From positions 62,001 through 126,000 of the forward strand of contig NZ_JARWQD010000116.1 in the NCBI RefSeq assembly GCF_029869545.1: 64,000 nucleotides of DNA. Reading direction: 5' to 3'. Positions 10,381 through 19,189 of the stretch are shown here, piece after piece (the first letter of the stretch is position 1; each line of letters starts with the position of its first letter). Origin of the DNA: Nocardia wallacei. GTDB lineage: Bacteria; Actinomycetota; Actinomycetes; Mycobacteriales; Mycobacteriaceae. A model generated the notes under the pieces. The model was given only the letters and a program-made list of their open reading frames with translations, made no database searches and was not told where the DNA came from. Made by a program: the position numbers and the translations under genes.

Positions 10381-10420
10381 GATTCCCTCTCCGACCGCGT
10401 TTTGCGGCCCGATCTAGATG

Positions 10421-10987
10421 TCAACTCCGGCGCTCCGGCGCGAATGAATAACCACGACAATCCTTTTCGCCGATTTCATCGACCGCAGGTTCGGAGTGTC
10501 CGGGGGGTTCCGAAGCTTTCCGATGAGTACGCCGACGCAGGGCGGTGTAGCGGACGCGGGCCGCGGTAAGTTCGTCGAGGGCCCGCCGATACAGGCCAGC
10601 ATCGAGCGACGACACCCGTCTGTAGCGGACAGCACGCCGGTATTCCCACCACGCGCGGGCGACCGCATCGACAGCGGGCCCGACGTCGGCCTGCGCAGCG
10701 GCATGATTGATAACGTCGATAAGCCGATCGCGTACCAGATCGTTGACATCGAATATGCCGAGCCGCCAGAGTAGATCCCCGCCCTCGTCGCCCTGTTCGG
10801 TGACAACGGCTGAGGCATTCATCCAATCCTCGATCGTGGCCAGCAGAAACCCTGCTCGCAGTATCTGGGTCGCCGGATGCGCCGCGGGGACATCACCCGC
10901 CATGGCAACCATCAGTTCGCGGCTGCTGGGCAGAGGCGGCTCCGCGGCCCAGTACACACAGCCGTGATCGAGTGCATCGACGTTCAT
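10421..10987 (-). CDS. Conserved-looking protein of unknown function upstream of MFS gene
   Basis: 188 residues starting at ATG 10987 (MNVDALDHG), with GGAG six bases upstream; a TTG at 10999 gives a longer version without a site. The protein is soluble and mostly helical, with acidic and alanine-rich segments and an Arg-rich middle (AWWEYRRAVRYRR). No catalytic motif is recognised. Its ATG overlaps the TGA of a possible 85-residue frame upstream (ATGA), and the MFS gene follows after 40 nt. This suggests co-transcription with the exporter. Confidence 0.65.
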   Translation of the reverse strand: MNVDALDHGCVYWAAEPPLPSSRELMVAMAGDVPAAHPATQILRAGFLLATIEDWMNASAVVTEQGDEGGDLLWRLGIFDVNDLVRDRLIDVINHAAAQADVGPAVDAVARAWWEYRRAVRYRRVSSLDAGLYRRALDELTAARVRYTALRRRTHRKASEPPGHSEPAVDEIGEKDCRGYSFAPERRS

Positions 10988-11241
10988 AGACGGCTCCAAG
11001 TTGAGACCGCGTCACCCGACGCATCAACGGCAGCCGCGCTCACCAATACCAAATCCGGGACGGTGTAGCCGACGGTCGACACCGGCGGGTGGCAGCGCAC
11101 GGCCAGGCCGCGCCTACTGACGATTCCCATCGTTCCTGGACGGCGGCCTCGTAAACACGGTCGCGCGCTGTGTCGAACCTCCCGGCAGGCATAGCCATCC
11201 CTGCCGGTCAGGTGCCGAGCGCGTGGTGCGATCTGAAGCAT
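10984..11241 (-). CDS. Possible small upstream ORF (85 aa), uncertain
   Basis: The frame starts at ATG 11241 with GAGGA only three bases away and ends in an ATGA overlap with the next gene. The first 50 residues are Arg/Cys-rich and look non-coding. The last 25 (VPDLVLVSAAAVDASG...) look more like protein. It may be a remnant or a leader. It lies 38 nt from the palindrome at 11279. Confidence 0.25.
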   Translation of the reverse strand: MLQIAPRARHLTGRDGYACREVRHSARPCLRGRRPGTMGIVSRRGLAVRCHPPVSTVGYTVPDLVLVSAAAVDASGDAVSTWSRL

Positions 11242-11278
11242 CAGTCCTCATGACCAGTAGTCTGCGTAACACCAGAGC

Positions 11279-11296
11279 CTATGTCAATCAACATAG
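11279..11296. promoter_or_regulatory. Palindromic operator CTATGT-N6-ACATAG, site 1
   Basis: CTATGTCAATCAACATAG, perfect 6-bp arms. The preceding GTAGTCTGCG, about 22 nt to the left, is also found before site 3 at 13710. It lies between the divergent 10987 (minus) and HisC-like (plus) genes. Confidence 0.65.
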
Positions 11297-11324
11297 CGAA
11301 TGTTGCCTTGCAGTCGAGCTTGTT

Positions 11325-11342
11325 CTATGTTGAACAACATAA
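11325..11342. promoter_or_regulatory. Palindromic operator CTATGT-N6-ACATAA, site 2
   Basis: CTATGTTGAACAACATAA; the inner TATGTTG-AA-CAACATA is a perfect palindrome. Its centre is 46 bp from that of site 1 and 41 nt before the HisC-like start, a good position for repression. Confidence 0.65.
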
Positions 11343-11382
11343 TAAGTGTTAACCCGCACATCGCGAGATGAGGGGAGCCGGC

Positions 11383-12561
11383 ATGACAGCGAGACGAAGC
11401 CCAAGCCCCTGCCCGGCTCGGCAGAACCGCAAAATTGTGTCCCCGCCCGGAACACCGCTGGGTTCGGGCGCCACGCCACGCGAGCTGCCGATACGAGATA
11501 GCCTGCGCAACCAGCGATCCTACGATGCCCCGCAGCTGGCGATACCGGTGCGGTTGAACACCAACGAGAGTCCGTTTCCCCCGGCGCCGGCATTGATCCA
11601 CGACATCGCCGAGTCGATCCGGGAAGTCGCAGCCGATCTGCACCGCTACCCCGACCGAGAGGCCGTAGCGCTGCGTAACGATCTCGCGACCTACCTGACA
11701 CAGCGCACCGGATTGGCCGTGCATACCTCCAACGTGTGGGCCGCCAACGGCTCCAATGAGGTGCTGCAGCACATACTTCACGTCTTCGGCGGGCCCGGAC
11801 GTCGCGTGCTGAGCTTCGCGCCCTCCTATTCGATGTACCGAATCATCGCCGAAGGACTCGGTTCCGAATGGATGGAAATCCAACGCGCAGAGGACTTTTC
11901 ACTCGACATGGATCACGCCGTGGCAATGATTGCCGAACATCACCCAGGCGTCGTCATCGTCACCAATCCACACAGCCCGACTGGACACAGACTCGGAACC
12001 CTCGAACTCGAACGCATTCTGCACGCGGCACCGGGAATCGTCGTGATAGACGAAGCGTACGGGGAATACTCCACCACACCGAGTGCCATCGGTTTGATCA
12101 ACCGGTTTCCCATGCGAGTTATCGTGACCAGGACGCTCAGCAAGGCCTTCGGCTTCGCCGGCGGAAGACTCGGCTACCTGGTCGCCGCGCCCCCGGTGAT
12201 CGACGCAATGCGGTTGGCGCGCTTGCCGTATCACCTATCTACGATCACCCAGTCCGCCGCGCGCGCTGCACTGCGACACGCAGATCAATCCCTCACCCTC
12301 GTCTCGATAGTCACCGCAGAGCGAAGCCAGGTCTCGAAAACATTGCGTCAGCTCGATTTCGAGGTATTCGACAGCCACGCGAATTTCCTGCTCTTCGGCC
12401 GTTTCGCCGACGCGCCGCGTGCCTGGCGACGCTACCTCGACCACGGAGTACTGATTCGGGACGTCGGAACACCGCATCATCTGCGCGTTACGATCGGCAC
12501 GCCGGAAGACAACGCCCGCTTCCTCGAGGTGAGTGAAACTCTCAGGGCGGCAGGAGTCTGA
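11383..12561 (+). CDS. Histidinol-phosphate aminotransferase-like PLP enzyme
   Basis: 392 residues from ATG 11383, preceded by AGGGGAG; an ATG 15 nt upstream lacks a site. It is a fold-type I aminotransferase of the HisC family. Visible features are RLNTNESPFPP (substrate N-terminal loop), AANGSNEVLQ (phosphate-binding region), VIVTNPHSPTG, IDEAYGEY (PLP Asp/Tyr), RTLSKAFGFAGGRLGY (PLP lysine) and a C-terminal Arg in LRVTIGTPEDN. No other histidine gene is nearby, so it may act on another imidazole or aromatic amino-acid substrate. Two CTATGT-N6-ACATA palindromes overlap its promoter region, suggesting TetR-type control. The first 30 residues are poorly conserved-looking and basic. Confidence 0.85.
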   Translation: MTARRSPSPCPARQNRKIVSPPGTPLGSGATPRELPIRDSLRNQRSYDAPQLAIPVRLNTNESPFPPAPALIHDIAESIREVAADLHRYPDREAVALRNDLATYLTQRTGLAVHTSNVWAANGSNEVLQHILHVFGGPGRRVLSFAPSYSMYRIIAEGLGSEWMEIQRAEDFSLDMDHAVAMIAEHHPGVVIVTNPHSPTGHRLGTLELERILHAAPGIVVIDEAYGEYSTTPSAIGLINRFPMRVIVTRTLSKAFGFAGGRLGYLVAAPPVIDAMRLARLPYHLSTITQSAARAALRHADQSLTLVSIVTAERSQVSKTLRQLDFEVFDSHANFLLFGRFADAPRAWRRYLDHGVLIRDVGTPHHLRVTIGTPEDNARFLEVSETLRAAGV

Positions 12562-12676
12562 CTCCTGCACGTTGTTCCGCGTGAGTACCTTGTCGGTTGC
12601 CAACGCGGCAGTCGTTCGCCCCCGGAGCAGAGCGATGCGGGGGCGAGCCGACTTCCTACTGCATAGCGGGCATCGC

Positions 12677-13051
12677 TCAGGAGCCCAGGCCAGACGATCC
12701 AGTGCTGGGCCCGGTCGGCAGTCGGCCGCTCTCCACCTTGTTCCAGATACCACAACCGGTGGTCGAGAAGCTCGCTGCGTTGTCCAAGATGCCGACTTGC
12801 TTTTGACCCCTGTAGCCTTCCCCGCCGCCGGAGAACAGGACGTTACCCTCAGCGTCATAGGCCGCATACGAGCATTCGGGCGTCGCTGCGTTGGTCCGGT
12901 ACTGACCCGGCATTATATCGGCGGGGATGGCGTAGACACCGTCATGATCCATCACCGTGGCGGCCGATGCGATCGCGACTGAACCCATAAAGACGAACAT
13001 TACAGCGGCGGTTGCGATACCGAGCCCTGTGGTCCGGGTGGACAGCTTCAT
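12677..13051 (-). CDS. Small secreted protein
   Basis: 124 residues from ATG 13051 with GAAGGA about 11 nt upstream; an 18-residue longer form lacks support. A Sec signal peptide runs from MKLSTRTTGLG to VAIASAA. The mature part contains the DGVYAIPADIMPGQYRTN block and two Cys (PECSYAAY, TTGCGIW). This pattern is common in small exported beta-sandwich proteins of Nocardia and Mycobacterium. Function unknown. It is convergent with the HisC-like gene. Confidence 0.75.
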   Translation of the reverse strand: MKLSTRTTGLGIATAAVMFVFMGSVAIASAATVMDHDGVYAIPADIMPGQYRTNAATPECSYAAYDAEGNVLFSGGGEGYRGQKQVGILDNAASFSTTGCGIWNKVESGRLPTGPSTGSSGLGS

Positions 13052-13223
13052 AGTGCAGGTGATCCTTCGTGAAATAAGCGGTAGAGAATTAGCCGTTGAC
13101 GCCAATCCCTCCCCAGTGCGCCACGTTGACGAGCCGGAACCGTGTCTCAGTGGTTTGTCTCTGGGTACAGGGGTCGAGCGCAGCGGCGATCGATCGCCGG
13201 GCGCCCGGTAAGTCGTTCGACCA

Positions 13224-13248
13224 GGGCGGGACCTCGAAGGTCCCGCCC
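13224..13248 (-). terminator. Stem-loop after the SnoaL-like gene
   Basis: GGGCGGGACCT-CGA-AGGTCCCGCCC, a perfect 11-bp stem with a 3-nt loop, starting 11 nt beyond the minus-strand stop. There is no clear T-run. Confidence 0.6.
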
Positions 13249-13258
13249 CGCCCCAACG

Positions 13259-13624
13259 TCACGCGCCGCCCGGCACCTTGTCGAGGAAACCGAACACCCG
13301 TGCTATCCGGCCGTCCTCGATGACGGCTACGTCGAACCCGATAACGAGCGGATCGGCGCCCCTCTCGCCGAGATGCCAGGTGAAGCGAGCGATGTCGTGA
13401 TGAGCATCCACCTCGCCGCCGAGACTGAATTCCAGTCCGGGGAACTGACTTTGGACGCCAGCGATTCCTGCATCGATGCCCGCCCGGCCGCGCAACGAGG
13501 ACATGGGGTCGATGTACTCGGCGTCCTCGCTGAACACCTCGGCAACCAGCGCCGACCGAGCGGCAGGCTCGGTCTCGTTCCATGCCGCGATGTAGCCCTC
13601 GACCAGCTTGTTCGCGCTGTTCAT
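13259..13624 (-). CDS. SnoaL-like / NTF2-fold protein
   Basis: 121 residues from ATG 13624 with GGAGAG six bases upstream. The sequence fits the SnoaL-like NTF2 fold: YIAAWNETEPAARSALVAEVF at the start, AEYIDPMSSLRGRAGIDAGI, then HHDIARFTWHLGE and IGFDVAVIEDGRIARVFGFLD. These proteins are often small isomerases, cyclases or ligand-binding proteins. The CTATGT-N6-ACATAG palindrome at 13710 lies about 85 nt upstream, suggesting shared control with the HisC-like gene. Confidence 0.8.
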   Translation of the reverse strand: MNSANKLVEGYIAAWNETEPAARSALVAEVFSEDAEYIDPMSSLRGRAGIDAGIAGVQSQFPGLEFSLGGEVDAHHDIARFTWHLGERGADPLVIGFDVAVIEDGRIARVFGFLDKVPGGA

Positions 13625-13709
13625 AACTGCCTCTCCATTCGTATCAGCTGTGGCCTGACGCAACATGACACGTCAGCGTTCACGGCCGTAGTCTGCGGGA
13701 ATCCAGGTC

Positions 13710-13727
13710 CTATGTCAATGAACATAG
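13710..13727. promoter_or_regulatory. Palindromic operator CTATGT-N6-ACATAG, site 3
   Basis: CTATGTCAATGAACATAG, perfect arms, one spacer base different from site 1 and with the same GTAGTCTGCG to its left. It is upstream of the minus-strand SnoaL-like gene. Confidence 0.65.
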
Positions 13728-13843
13728 AGTATGTCGTATAGCACCCGCCGAGTCGCCACTCATCGACCCAATGGAGGCGTTCGACCCGGCAGCCATCCGA
13801 ATCGACACGGGTGTTGCACCCCGCTCCAAGTGACTCTATGATC

Positions 13844-13875
13844 CGAAACCAGCTGTACCGGAACTAGTAGTTCCA
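13844..13875. promoter_or_regulatory. Operator-like element O1 (CGRAAC-N5-GTTYC family)
   Basis: The core CGGAACTAGTAGTTCCA contains the perfect palindrome GGAACTA-G-TAGTTCC (13860-13874), with a further GAAAC half-site to the left at 13845. It aligns base for base with the element at 21365-21396. It ends 19 nt before the ATG at 13895. Confidence 0.6.
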
Positions 13876-13894
13876 TAATATAGAAGGACTCGAA

Positions 13895-14329
13895 ATGATC
13901 AGATGGGGCGGTTACCTCCTCACCTTCCTGGGAGCCGGGCATACGGTTGCGGGCTTGATCCTGACGGCGCCGCGCGAGGGCGACGCATGGTTCAACGGCC
14001 AGCTTTGGCAGCTCGACGAAGGTGTCACACCCATGAGTCAGCCCATGGCAACGTTCTGGCTGACAACCGGCAGCTTCGGAATACCGCTCGTCATGATCGG
14101 CCTGCTCGTCGTGTGGCTGGACCGACGAGACATCGTGCCACCGCTCTTCCTCGCCTGGATGCTCGGAATCTGGTCGCTGGTATGCGGCGTGATCATGGAG
14201 CCCGCCCCCTGGCCGCTCGCCTGGATCGCGGTTGGCCTGCTCGTAGCCGGTGCGCATCGAGCGGCGGCAGCGGACCAGCCGCGAGGGGTCGTGGCCGGGG
14301 ACCGCCGTGAACTCCGCTTGGACGCGTAG
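13895..14329 (+). CDS. Small four-helix membrane protein (DUF6463-like)
   Basis: 144 residues, ATG preceded by AGAAGGA. Four hydrophobic segments: near residues 5-25 (GGYLLTFLGAGHTVAGLIL), 55-75, 85-105 and 105-125. The GAGHTVAGL start and the central WLTTGSFGIPLVMIGLL resemble the DUF6463 family of small integral membrane proteins. Function unknown. It is followed after 46 nt by another membrane protein gene, and the operator-like element O1 lies in its promoter. Confidence 0.75.
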   Translation: MIRWGGYLLTFLGAGHTVAGLILTAPREGDAWFNGQLWQLDEGVTPMSQPMATFWLTTGSFGIPLVMIGLLVVWLDRRDIVPPLFLAWMLGIWSLVCGVIMEPAPWPLAWIAVGLLVAGAHRAAAADQPRGVVAGDRRELRLDA

Positions 14330-14375
14330 CCACGCTGGCGGATCCGTTTCGACGACACTGCCGGAGAAGCATGTA

Positions 14376-14978
14376 ATGACTATTCCGCCGAAATCGCAAC
14401 CGCCCACCGGCCGGCTGCGTGCCGTGTGGAGGGCTATCCACGATCCGGCGCAGGGCGTTCCTCGATGGGCTCGGATTGCCGCATTTGCCGTCCCGTTCAC
14501 CGTGCTGCCATCCAGTCTCTGGCGCATCGGCGTGGCGTTCCTCGATGACGAGGCGTCGACGAAGAAGGGAGATCTCCCGTCCTGGTTACCGAGCGAGGTG
14601 TACGTGATCGTCCTCTCGGTGCTGTCGGAACTGCTGGCATTCACCGCAGTTGGACTGGTTACCACCTGGGGAGAGTGGTTCCCACGCTGGTTTCCGCGAC
14701 TGCATGGCAGGAAGGTGCCGACGTGGGCGACGGCTGCTCCGGCAGCATTGGGTGCCGGGTTGCTGACAGTCTTGTGGACCGCCGCACTCATCGCCGAGCT
14801 CACGGACCGCACACTGCAAGGTGACCCCATTCCTGCGGACTTCCCCTCGCAGGCCGGCGGCTGGGAGGCGGGACTCTATTACCTCTGCTACGCCCCGCTG
14901 TTACTGTGGGGGCCTCTACTCGCTGCCGTGACCTTCGCCTATATCCGGCGCCGCCAACGGTCGACCCCCCAGCCATGA
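14376..14978 (+). CDS. Four-helix membrane protein, paralogue of the fused domain at 33.2-34.3 kb
   Basis: 200 residues from ATG 14376 with GGAGAA upstream. Four hydrophobic segments: AAFAVPFTVLPSSLWRIG, a long helix with LSELLAFTAVGLVTTWG, a third with AALGAGLLTVLWTAAL, and LLLWGPLLAAVTFAYIRRR. The VLPSSLWR, VGLVTTWGE and WGPLLAAVTFAYIRRR motifs recur in the N-terminal half of the TetR fusion protein at 33207-34253. A fragment of the last motif is also found in the decayed sequence at 15180. No enzymatic residues are seen. Confidence 0.75.
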   Translation: MTIPPKSQPPTGRLRAVWRAIHDPAQGVPRWARIAAFAVPFTVLPSSLWRIGVAFLDDEASTKKGDLPSWLPSEVYVIVLSVLSELLAFTAVGLVTTWGEWFPRWFPRLHGRKVPTWATAAPAALGAGLLTVLWTAALIAELTDRTLQGDPIPADFPSQAGGWEAGLYYLCYAPLLLWGPLLAAVTFAYIRRRQRSTPQP

Positions 14979-15179
14979 CCCGACCAGACGACGAACCAGC
15001 GGGATCTCGTGCTGTCTACGCTGTTGGCGGTTGCTACGAGACACGGCTCGTCCTCCGCCAGGGTGATAGTGCTGACCATTGGATCACCGACCAGGCGCTC
15101 GATGCGAGCGGCGGGCGGTTCCTCCGGGCCTCGTATCTGACACGGCCGCCGCCGTCGAACTACCTTCGTACAGCGGGGA

Positions 15180-15680
15180 TTACGTCGCGAGCGCGGCATC
15201 CGGCACCCGGCAGCGGCGGACGTAGTAGCTGTAGGTCACCGCGAGCGCGATCGGTCCCCACAGTCCGATCGGCGTCCCACACAGCGTGGCCAGCAGCACC
15301 GCCGTCTCGGTCCAGATGGTGCTCGACTGGGTCGGCGTCGTCGACAGGTCAGCACGTCCACCGAGTGGCCCACTGCCGGCGGGGCCCGCAGTTCACCGAG
15401 TCGAAAGTCGGCGTCCGGCAACAGCTTTCGGGCGCACTCCAGCATTTCGGCCGACTTTCGACGCCGACGACGCGATGCCCGCACTCGGCCAGTACCTCCG
15501 CGACCCGGCCGCGTCGAGCGCCGTGCCCGGGCAGGTTTCCCGCAGTCTTCGCCCAAGGTCTCGGCCCAGATCCCGTACCCCTCAACGGTGTCCGCATACG
15601 CGACATCGACGCCCAGACCGAGGGTCTCGTCATCGAGCAACCAGCGGATCGCGGCGATGCGTGTCGCGATGAATTCCCGC
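15180..15680 (-). pseudogene. Decayed SAM-methyltransferase joined to a membrane-protein fragment
   Basis: Reading the minus strand through several frames gives a class I methyltransferase: YGIWAETLGEDCG, GRVAEVLAECGHRVVGVE (motif I-like), SAEMLECARKLLPDADFR, and VGHSVDVLTC. Frames change near 15540, 15460 and 15340. The last part, in yet another frame, reads GLWGPIALAVTYSYYVRR and ends in TAA. This matches the last helix of the 14376 membrane protein, not a methyltransferase. The segment is therefore a broken chimera left by deletion. Confidence 0.65.
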
Positions 15681-15757
15681 CCGCTGGCTACACGAGTGAA
15701 TCTCGGCGGGGTTTGCTGATGGATGTTGGCGGACCCGGCGTGTCGGCGGGATCGATA

Positions 15758-15773
15758 CTGACGAATCTCGGCG
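15758..15773 (+). repeat. IS21 left terminal-type repeat
   Basis: CTGACGAATCTCGGCG matches the inverted right-end copy at 17938-17953 at 14 of 16 positions. Confidence 0.7.
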
Positions 15774-15828
15774 TGGTGCTGCGGCCTGTGGGTTGACGAT
15801 GGCGGGCACGGTCCCGAGGAGCGTGCCC

Positions 15829-17303
15829 ATGACGGAGCTGTCGAAGGTGGAGCTGTTTGCTGCGATCCGTCGTGATCTTCGGGCGGGGGTGCCGAAGATG
15901 GTGATCGAGCGCAGGTATCACGTGGGGCATAGGACGGGCGAGCGGGCGATCGCGTCGGCGTGGCCGCCTCCGCGTATGTCGGCTACGACACCGTCCGCGC
16001 CTACATCCGTGACCGCAAACCGGAGATCCGGGTGCAGGCCGACCGCGCGCCATCGCAGGTGTTCATCGCGCAGTCGCCCCGGCCGGGTGCCGAGGCGGAG
16101 GTCGATTTCGGGGAGATCGTGGTGCGCCGCCGCGCCGAGCAGGAGACATGGTTTCTGTGCTCGATGCGGAGGTCGTTCTCGGGCAAGGCTGTTCACCGCG
16201 CGTCGAGCTCCGGCGGACAGGAGGCGTTCTTCGAAGGACACGCGCACGCGTTCGCGGTGATCGGCGGGGTGCCCGGCCGCATCCGCTACGACAACCTCAA
16301 GGCCGCGGTCGCCAGTGTGCTCGGATTCGACCGGCAACGGGTCGAGACCGCGCGGTGGGCGGCGTTTCGGTCGGCATACGACATCGACGCATCCTATTGC
16401 CGACCCGGCGTCGAGGGCGCGCACGAGAAAGGCGGCGTGGAAGGCGATATCGGGTTCTTCCGCCGCAACCGGTCGGTGCCCGTCCCGGAGGTTGGGTCGA
16501 TCGGTGAGCTGAACGCGATGATCGACGCCTTCGATATCGCCGACGACAACCGTCGCATCGGCACCCGCGCGGTCCGTCGGCGAGCACGTCGCCGCCGAAA
16601 GACCGCTGCTGAAACCGCTTCCGGACGAGCCGGTGGAGACCGGGCACTGGTTCACCCCGCGCGTGGACGCTACGCCCAGATCACCGTGCGCAGCAATAAA
16701 TACTCGATCCCGGTGCGGTTGGTCGGCCGTCAGGTGCGGGTCCTGCTGGCCGCCTCCGAGCTGGTCGTCTACGACGGCCGCACCGAGATCGCCCGCCACG
16801 AACGCGCCGCCGGACGCGGCCGCACCTGCCTGGAACTCGACCACTACCTCGAGGGACTGCTACGCAAACCCGGCGCGCTGCCCGGCTCAACCGTGCTCGA
16901 ACAAGCAAGAGCCGCAGGGAAATTCACACCCGTCCACGACGCCTGGTGGGCGGCCAGCCGCAAAGCCCACGGCGATGCGGCCGACACGAAGGCATTGATC
17001 GAAGTGCTGTTGCTGCACCGGCACATGCGCCACGAACACGTCGTCGCCGGGCTCGTCGCCGCCCTGGCCGCCGGAGCACTCACACCGGACGCGGTCGCGC
17101 TCGAGGCCCGCAAAACAGCTGATGCCGACCGCACCGGCAGTGTCGGCGCCGAGCCTCCGGGCGACGCCCCGGAGGTCGCGTCGCTGACCGCGCGGAGGCT
17201 TCGGCAACTGCCGCCGGACACCCGCCCGGTGCCGACCGTCGACGCCTACGACCAACTGCCGCACCACACCCGCACGACCGGACAGACAGGAGGACCACCG
17301 TGA
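15829..17303 (+). pseudogene. istA: IstA transposase, interrupted
   Basis: The N-terminal HTH part (MTELSKVELFAAIRRDLRAG...) starts at ATG 15829 with GAGGAG upstream, but ends in another frame near 15955. The rest begins at YVGYDTVRAYIRDRKPEIR in frame 3, so about 60 residues between HTH and core are missing with a frameshift. The DDE core is recognisable: EAEVDFGEIVV, GRIRYDNLKAAV and HEKGGVEGDIGFFRR. Between about 16575 and 16670 the normal sequence (VGEHVAAERPLLKPLPDEP, ETGHWFTPRVD) lies in a different frame, which implies two compensating indels. It overlaps the istB start by 4 nt. Confidence 0.8.
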
Positions 17304-17700
17304 CCACCACACCACGCCGCCACGGCCTGACCGAGCAGGCCGCCGAGGCTGCCATCGACACCGCCTGCCGGATGCTGCGACTGCCCGGCCAGTTCGAAGA
17401 AGTCTCCGACCGCGCCTCCCGCGAACAGATGACCTACCGCGGGTTCCTCGCCGAGTTGCTGATGGCCGAGTGCGACGACCGCGCCCGCTGCCGCTCCGAG
17501 CGCCGCATCGAAGCCGCGGGGTTCCCCGCGAAAGTCGTTGCGCGCCTTCGACTTCGACATCAACCCGAACGTCGACCCCGCCACGATCCACACCCTCGCC
17601 AAATGCGAATGGGTCCGCAAAGGGTTGCCGCTGTGTCCGATCGGCGACTCCGGCACGGGCAAAAGCCCACACCAAATCCGCCAAGGCCCAGCCCGCCACC
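17300..17700 (+). pseudogene. istB: IstB ATPase, truncated after Walker A
   Basis: The N-terminal region MTTTPRRHGLTEQAAEAAID..., QMTYRGFLAELLMAE and RSERRIEAAGFPA is typical of IstB. After a frameshift near 17530 it continues as LRAFDFDINPNVDPATIHTL, CEWVRKGLPL and the Walker A GDSGTGKS. Everything beyond the P-loop is missing, so the helper ATPase is dead. Confidence 0.8.
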
Positions 17701-17713
17701 AAACCCCACTGAC

Positions 17714-17899
17714 ATGACCAGCCCCGACGATACCGGCAACCTCGGCCTCGAACTCGCCGAACTGCTCCTGCTCATCCAAGACTGGCTCAGCACCCGCCTC
17801 AGCTTCGACCAGTTCATGCCCGCCGACGCCTACACCGCCGACCACCTCCGAATCGACCTACTCCGCTTCGCCGTGCTACTCGGCGCCGACATCCAGTAG
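17714..17899 (+). CDS. Small accessory ORF next to IS21 remnant
   Basis: 61 residues (MTSPDDTGNLGLELAELL...LRFAVLLGADIQ). It resembles small acidic proteins of about 60 residues commonly found beside actinobacterial transposase genes (pattern LAELL..I.DWL ... LR.DL.RF..LLG). No ribosome binding site is obvious. Function unknown; it may be only a passenger of the element. Confidence 0.5.
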   Translation: MTSPDDTGNLGLELAELLLLIQDWLSTRLSFDQFMPADAYTADHLRIDLLRFAVLLGADIQ

Positions 17900-17937
17900 C
17901 CCCACCGGACCCCGCCAGAATTCACCCGGAAACCCCC

Positions 17938-17953
17938 CGCCAAAATTCGTCAG
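17938..17953 (-). repeat. IS21 right terminal-type repeat
   Basis: CGCCAAAATTCGTCAG, the inverse of the left-end repeat at 15758. A second related copy (CGCCAGAATTCAC) lies just inside at 17913. Confidence 0.7.
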
Positions 17954-18127
17954 GAAAGCCACGCCCGCGCTCCCGCGAAGGCGCGCAACAACGCGACGCC
18001 CTCGAGTTCCAGCGCATGCGCCAACGGCTGTTCGTAGACCATGGCCGCGACGCTGATGGGGCGGGACGTTCTCGGCCACCGAATTTGCGCGGGAATTACC
18101 AGCAACAACGCAGTGTTGGGTCGACGT

Positions 18128-19045
18128 GTGAAAGCAATCCTCGCCGACGTCTACGGCGATCCCGACGTGCTGGTATCCGGTGACCTTCCGACGCCCAAGG
18201 TAGCCCCGGACATGTGTTGATCCGGGTGACAGCGGCCGGCGTCAATCCGGTGGACTGGAAGGTGCTCGCCGGATATCTGGGATCCGATGATGTATGTACA
18301 GTTTCCGCTGATTCCGGGCTGGGACGTCGCAGGCGTCATCGAACAGCTCGGCGAGGACGTGCCCGAGTACCAAGTCGGTGACGAGGTCATAGGCTACGTC
18401 CGGCGCGACGAGGTGCAGCATGGCACCTATGCCGAACTGGTCGCCGCGCCGGTACGCACACTCGCCCGCAAGCCGGCCGCGCTGGACTGGCAGCAGGCCG
18501 CCGGGCTGCCGTTGGCGGGCTTGACCGCGTATCAGGCGCTCGAGCGGATCGGCCTGTCCTCCGGCGAAACTGTGCTGGTGCATGCCGCGGCCGGTGGTGT
18601 CGTGTCGCTCGGCGTGCAGATCGCGGTGGCGCGCGGCGCCCGCGTGATCGGCACTGCCAGCGGGCGTAATCACGACTTCCTGCGCTCCCTCGGCGCCGAA
18701 CCGGTCACCTACGGCGACGGCCTGGCCGACCGGGTCCGTGCGCTGGCGCCCGAAGGTATCGTCGCCGCAGTCGATTTCGCCGGTAGCGGAGTGATCGACA
18801 TATCCCAGGAACTCCTGCGGGACCGTACTCGAATCGCCTCCATCGCCGATGGAACAGTACGCGACAAGGGCGGCCACCTCGTCTGGGTCCGCCCCTCCTC
18901 CCCCGATCTCACCGCGCTCGCCGACCTGGCCGACGCGGACAAGCTCACCGTCCCGATTGACACCGTGCTCCCCCTGGCCCAGGCCGCGGCGGCGTTGGAG
19001 CTCAGCAAGAAAGGCCACGCGCGGGGCAAATTGTCCTCGAGGTGA
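18128..19045 (+). pseudogene. Zinc-independent quinone oxidoreductase-like gene, N-terminus frameshifted
   Basis: A medium-chain dehydrogenase of the quinone oxidoreductase type. The first part starts at GTG 18128 (VKAILADVYGDPDVL...PTPKVAPD) and stops at TGA near 18220. The normal continuation (HVLIRVTAAGVNPVDWKVLAG) is in a second frame, and the remainder (MMYVQFPLIPGWDVAGVIEQ to the end) is in a third. The C-terminal 252 residues keep the NADPH-binding fold (VLVHAAAGGVVSLGVQIAVARG, IGTASGRNHDFLRSLGAEP) and could be translated from ATG 18287, but would lack part of the catalytic domain. Probably inactive. Confidence 0.7.
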
Positions 19046-19084
19046 GCTGACCGCCGCCTCACGACACCAGGCGGGACAGCTCGA

Positions 19085-19189
19085 TCAGGCCAACGCGAGT
19101 ATCGACGCGGTGAAGTGGGCGTACCAGGCCCGATAGTCGCGGACCTGGTAGTCGTCGAGCCCAGCCCCGTTCTCGGCCTGCCCGCGCAT
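19085..19189 (-). pseudogene. Remnant of IS701/IS4-type transposase C-terminus
   Basis: The 34-residue frame reads GAGLDDYQVRDYRAWYAHF followed by TASILALA. This is the conserved C-terminal Y-x-x-R-x-x-x-W-Y-x-H-x-T pattern of IS701-like DDE transposases. It abuts the 3' end of the amine oxidase gene, sharing bases with its stop. It is a scar of an insertion or deletion next to that gene. Confidence 0.6.

Larger units (their letters stand above)
15695..17953 (+). mobile_element. Decayed IS21-family insertion sequence
   Basis: Contains degraded istA and truncated istB genes plus a small accessory frame. The ends carry repeated related sequences, as in IS21 elements. On the left are TGAATCTCGGCGGGGTTT near 15696, CTGATGGATGTTGGCGG at 15716 and CTGACGAATCTCGGCG at 15758. 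On the right, inverted, are CGCCAGAATTCAC at 17913 and CGCCAAAATTCGTCAG at 17938. The element cannot transpose on its own because both genes are broken. Exact outer limits and target duplication are not certain. Confidence 0.75.

Noticed and set aside
14906..15796. A 296-codon open frame on the plus strand
   Set aside because: Its product is Arg/Pro/Ser-rich and it lies opposite the decayed methyltransferase; no start site or family signal.
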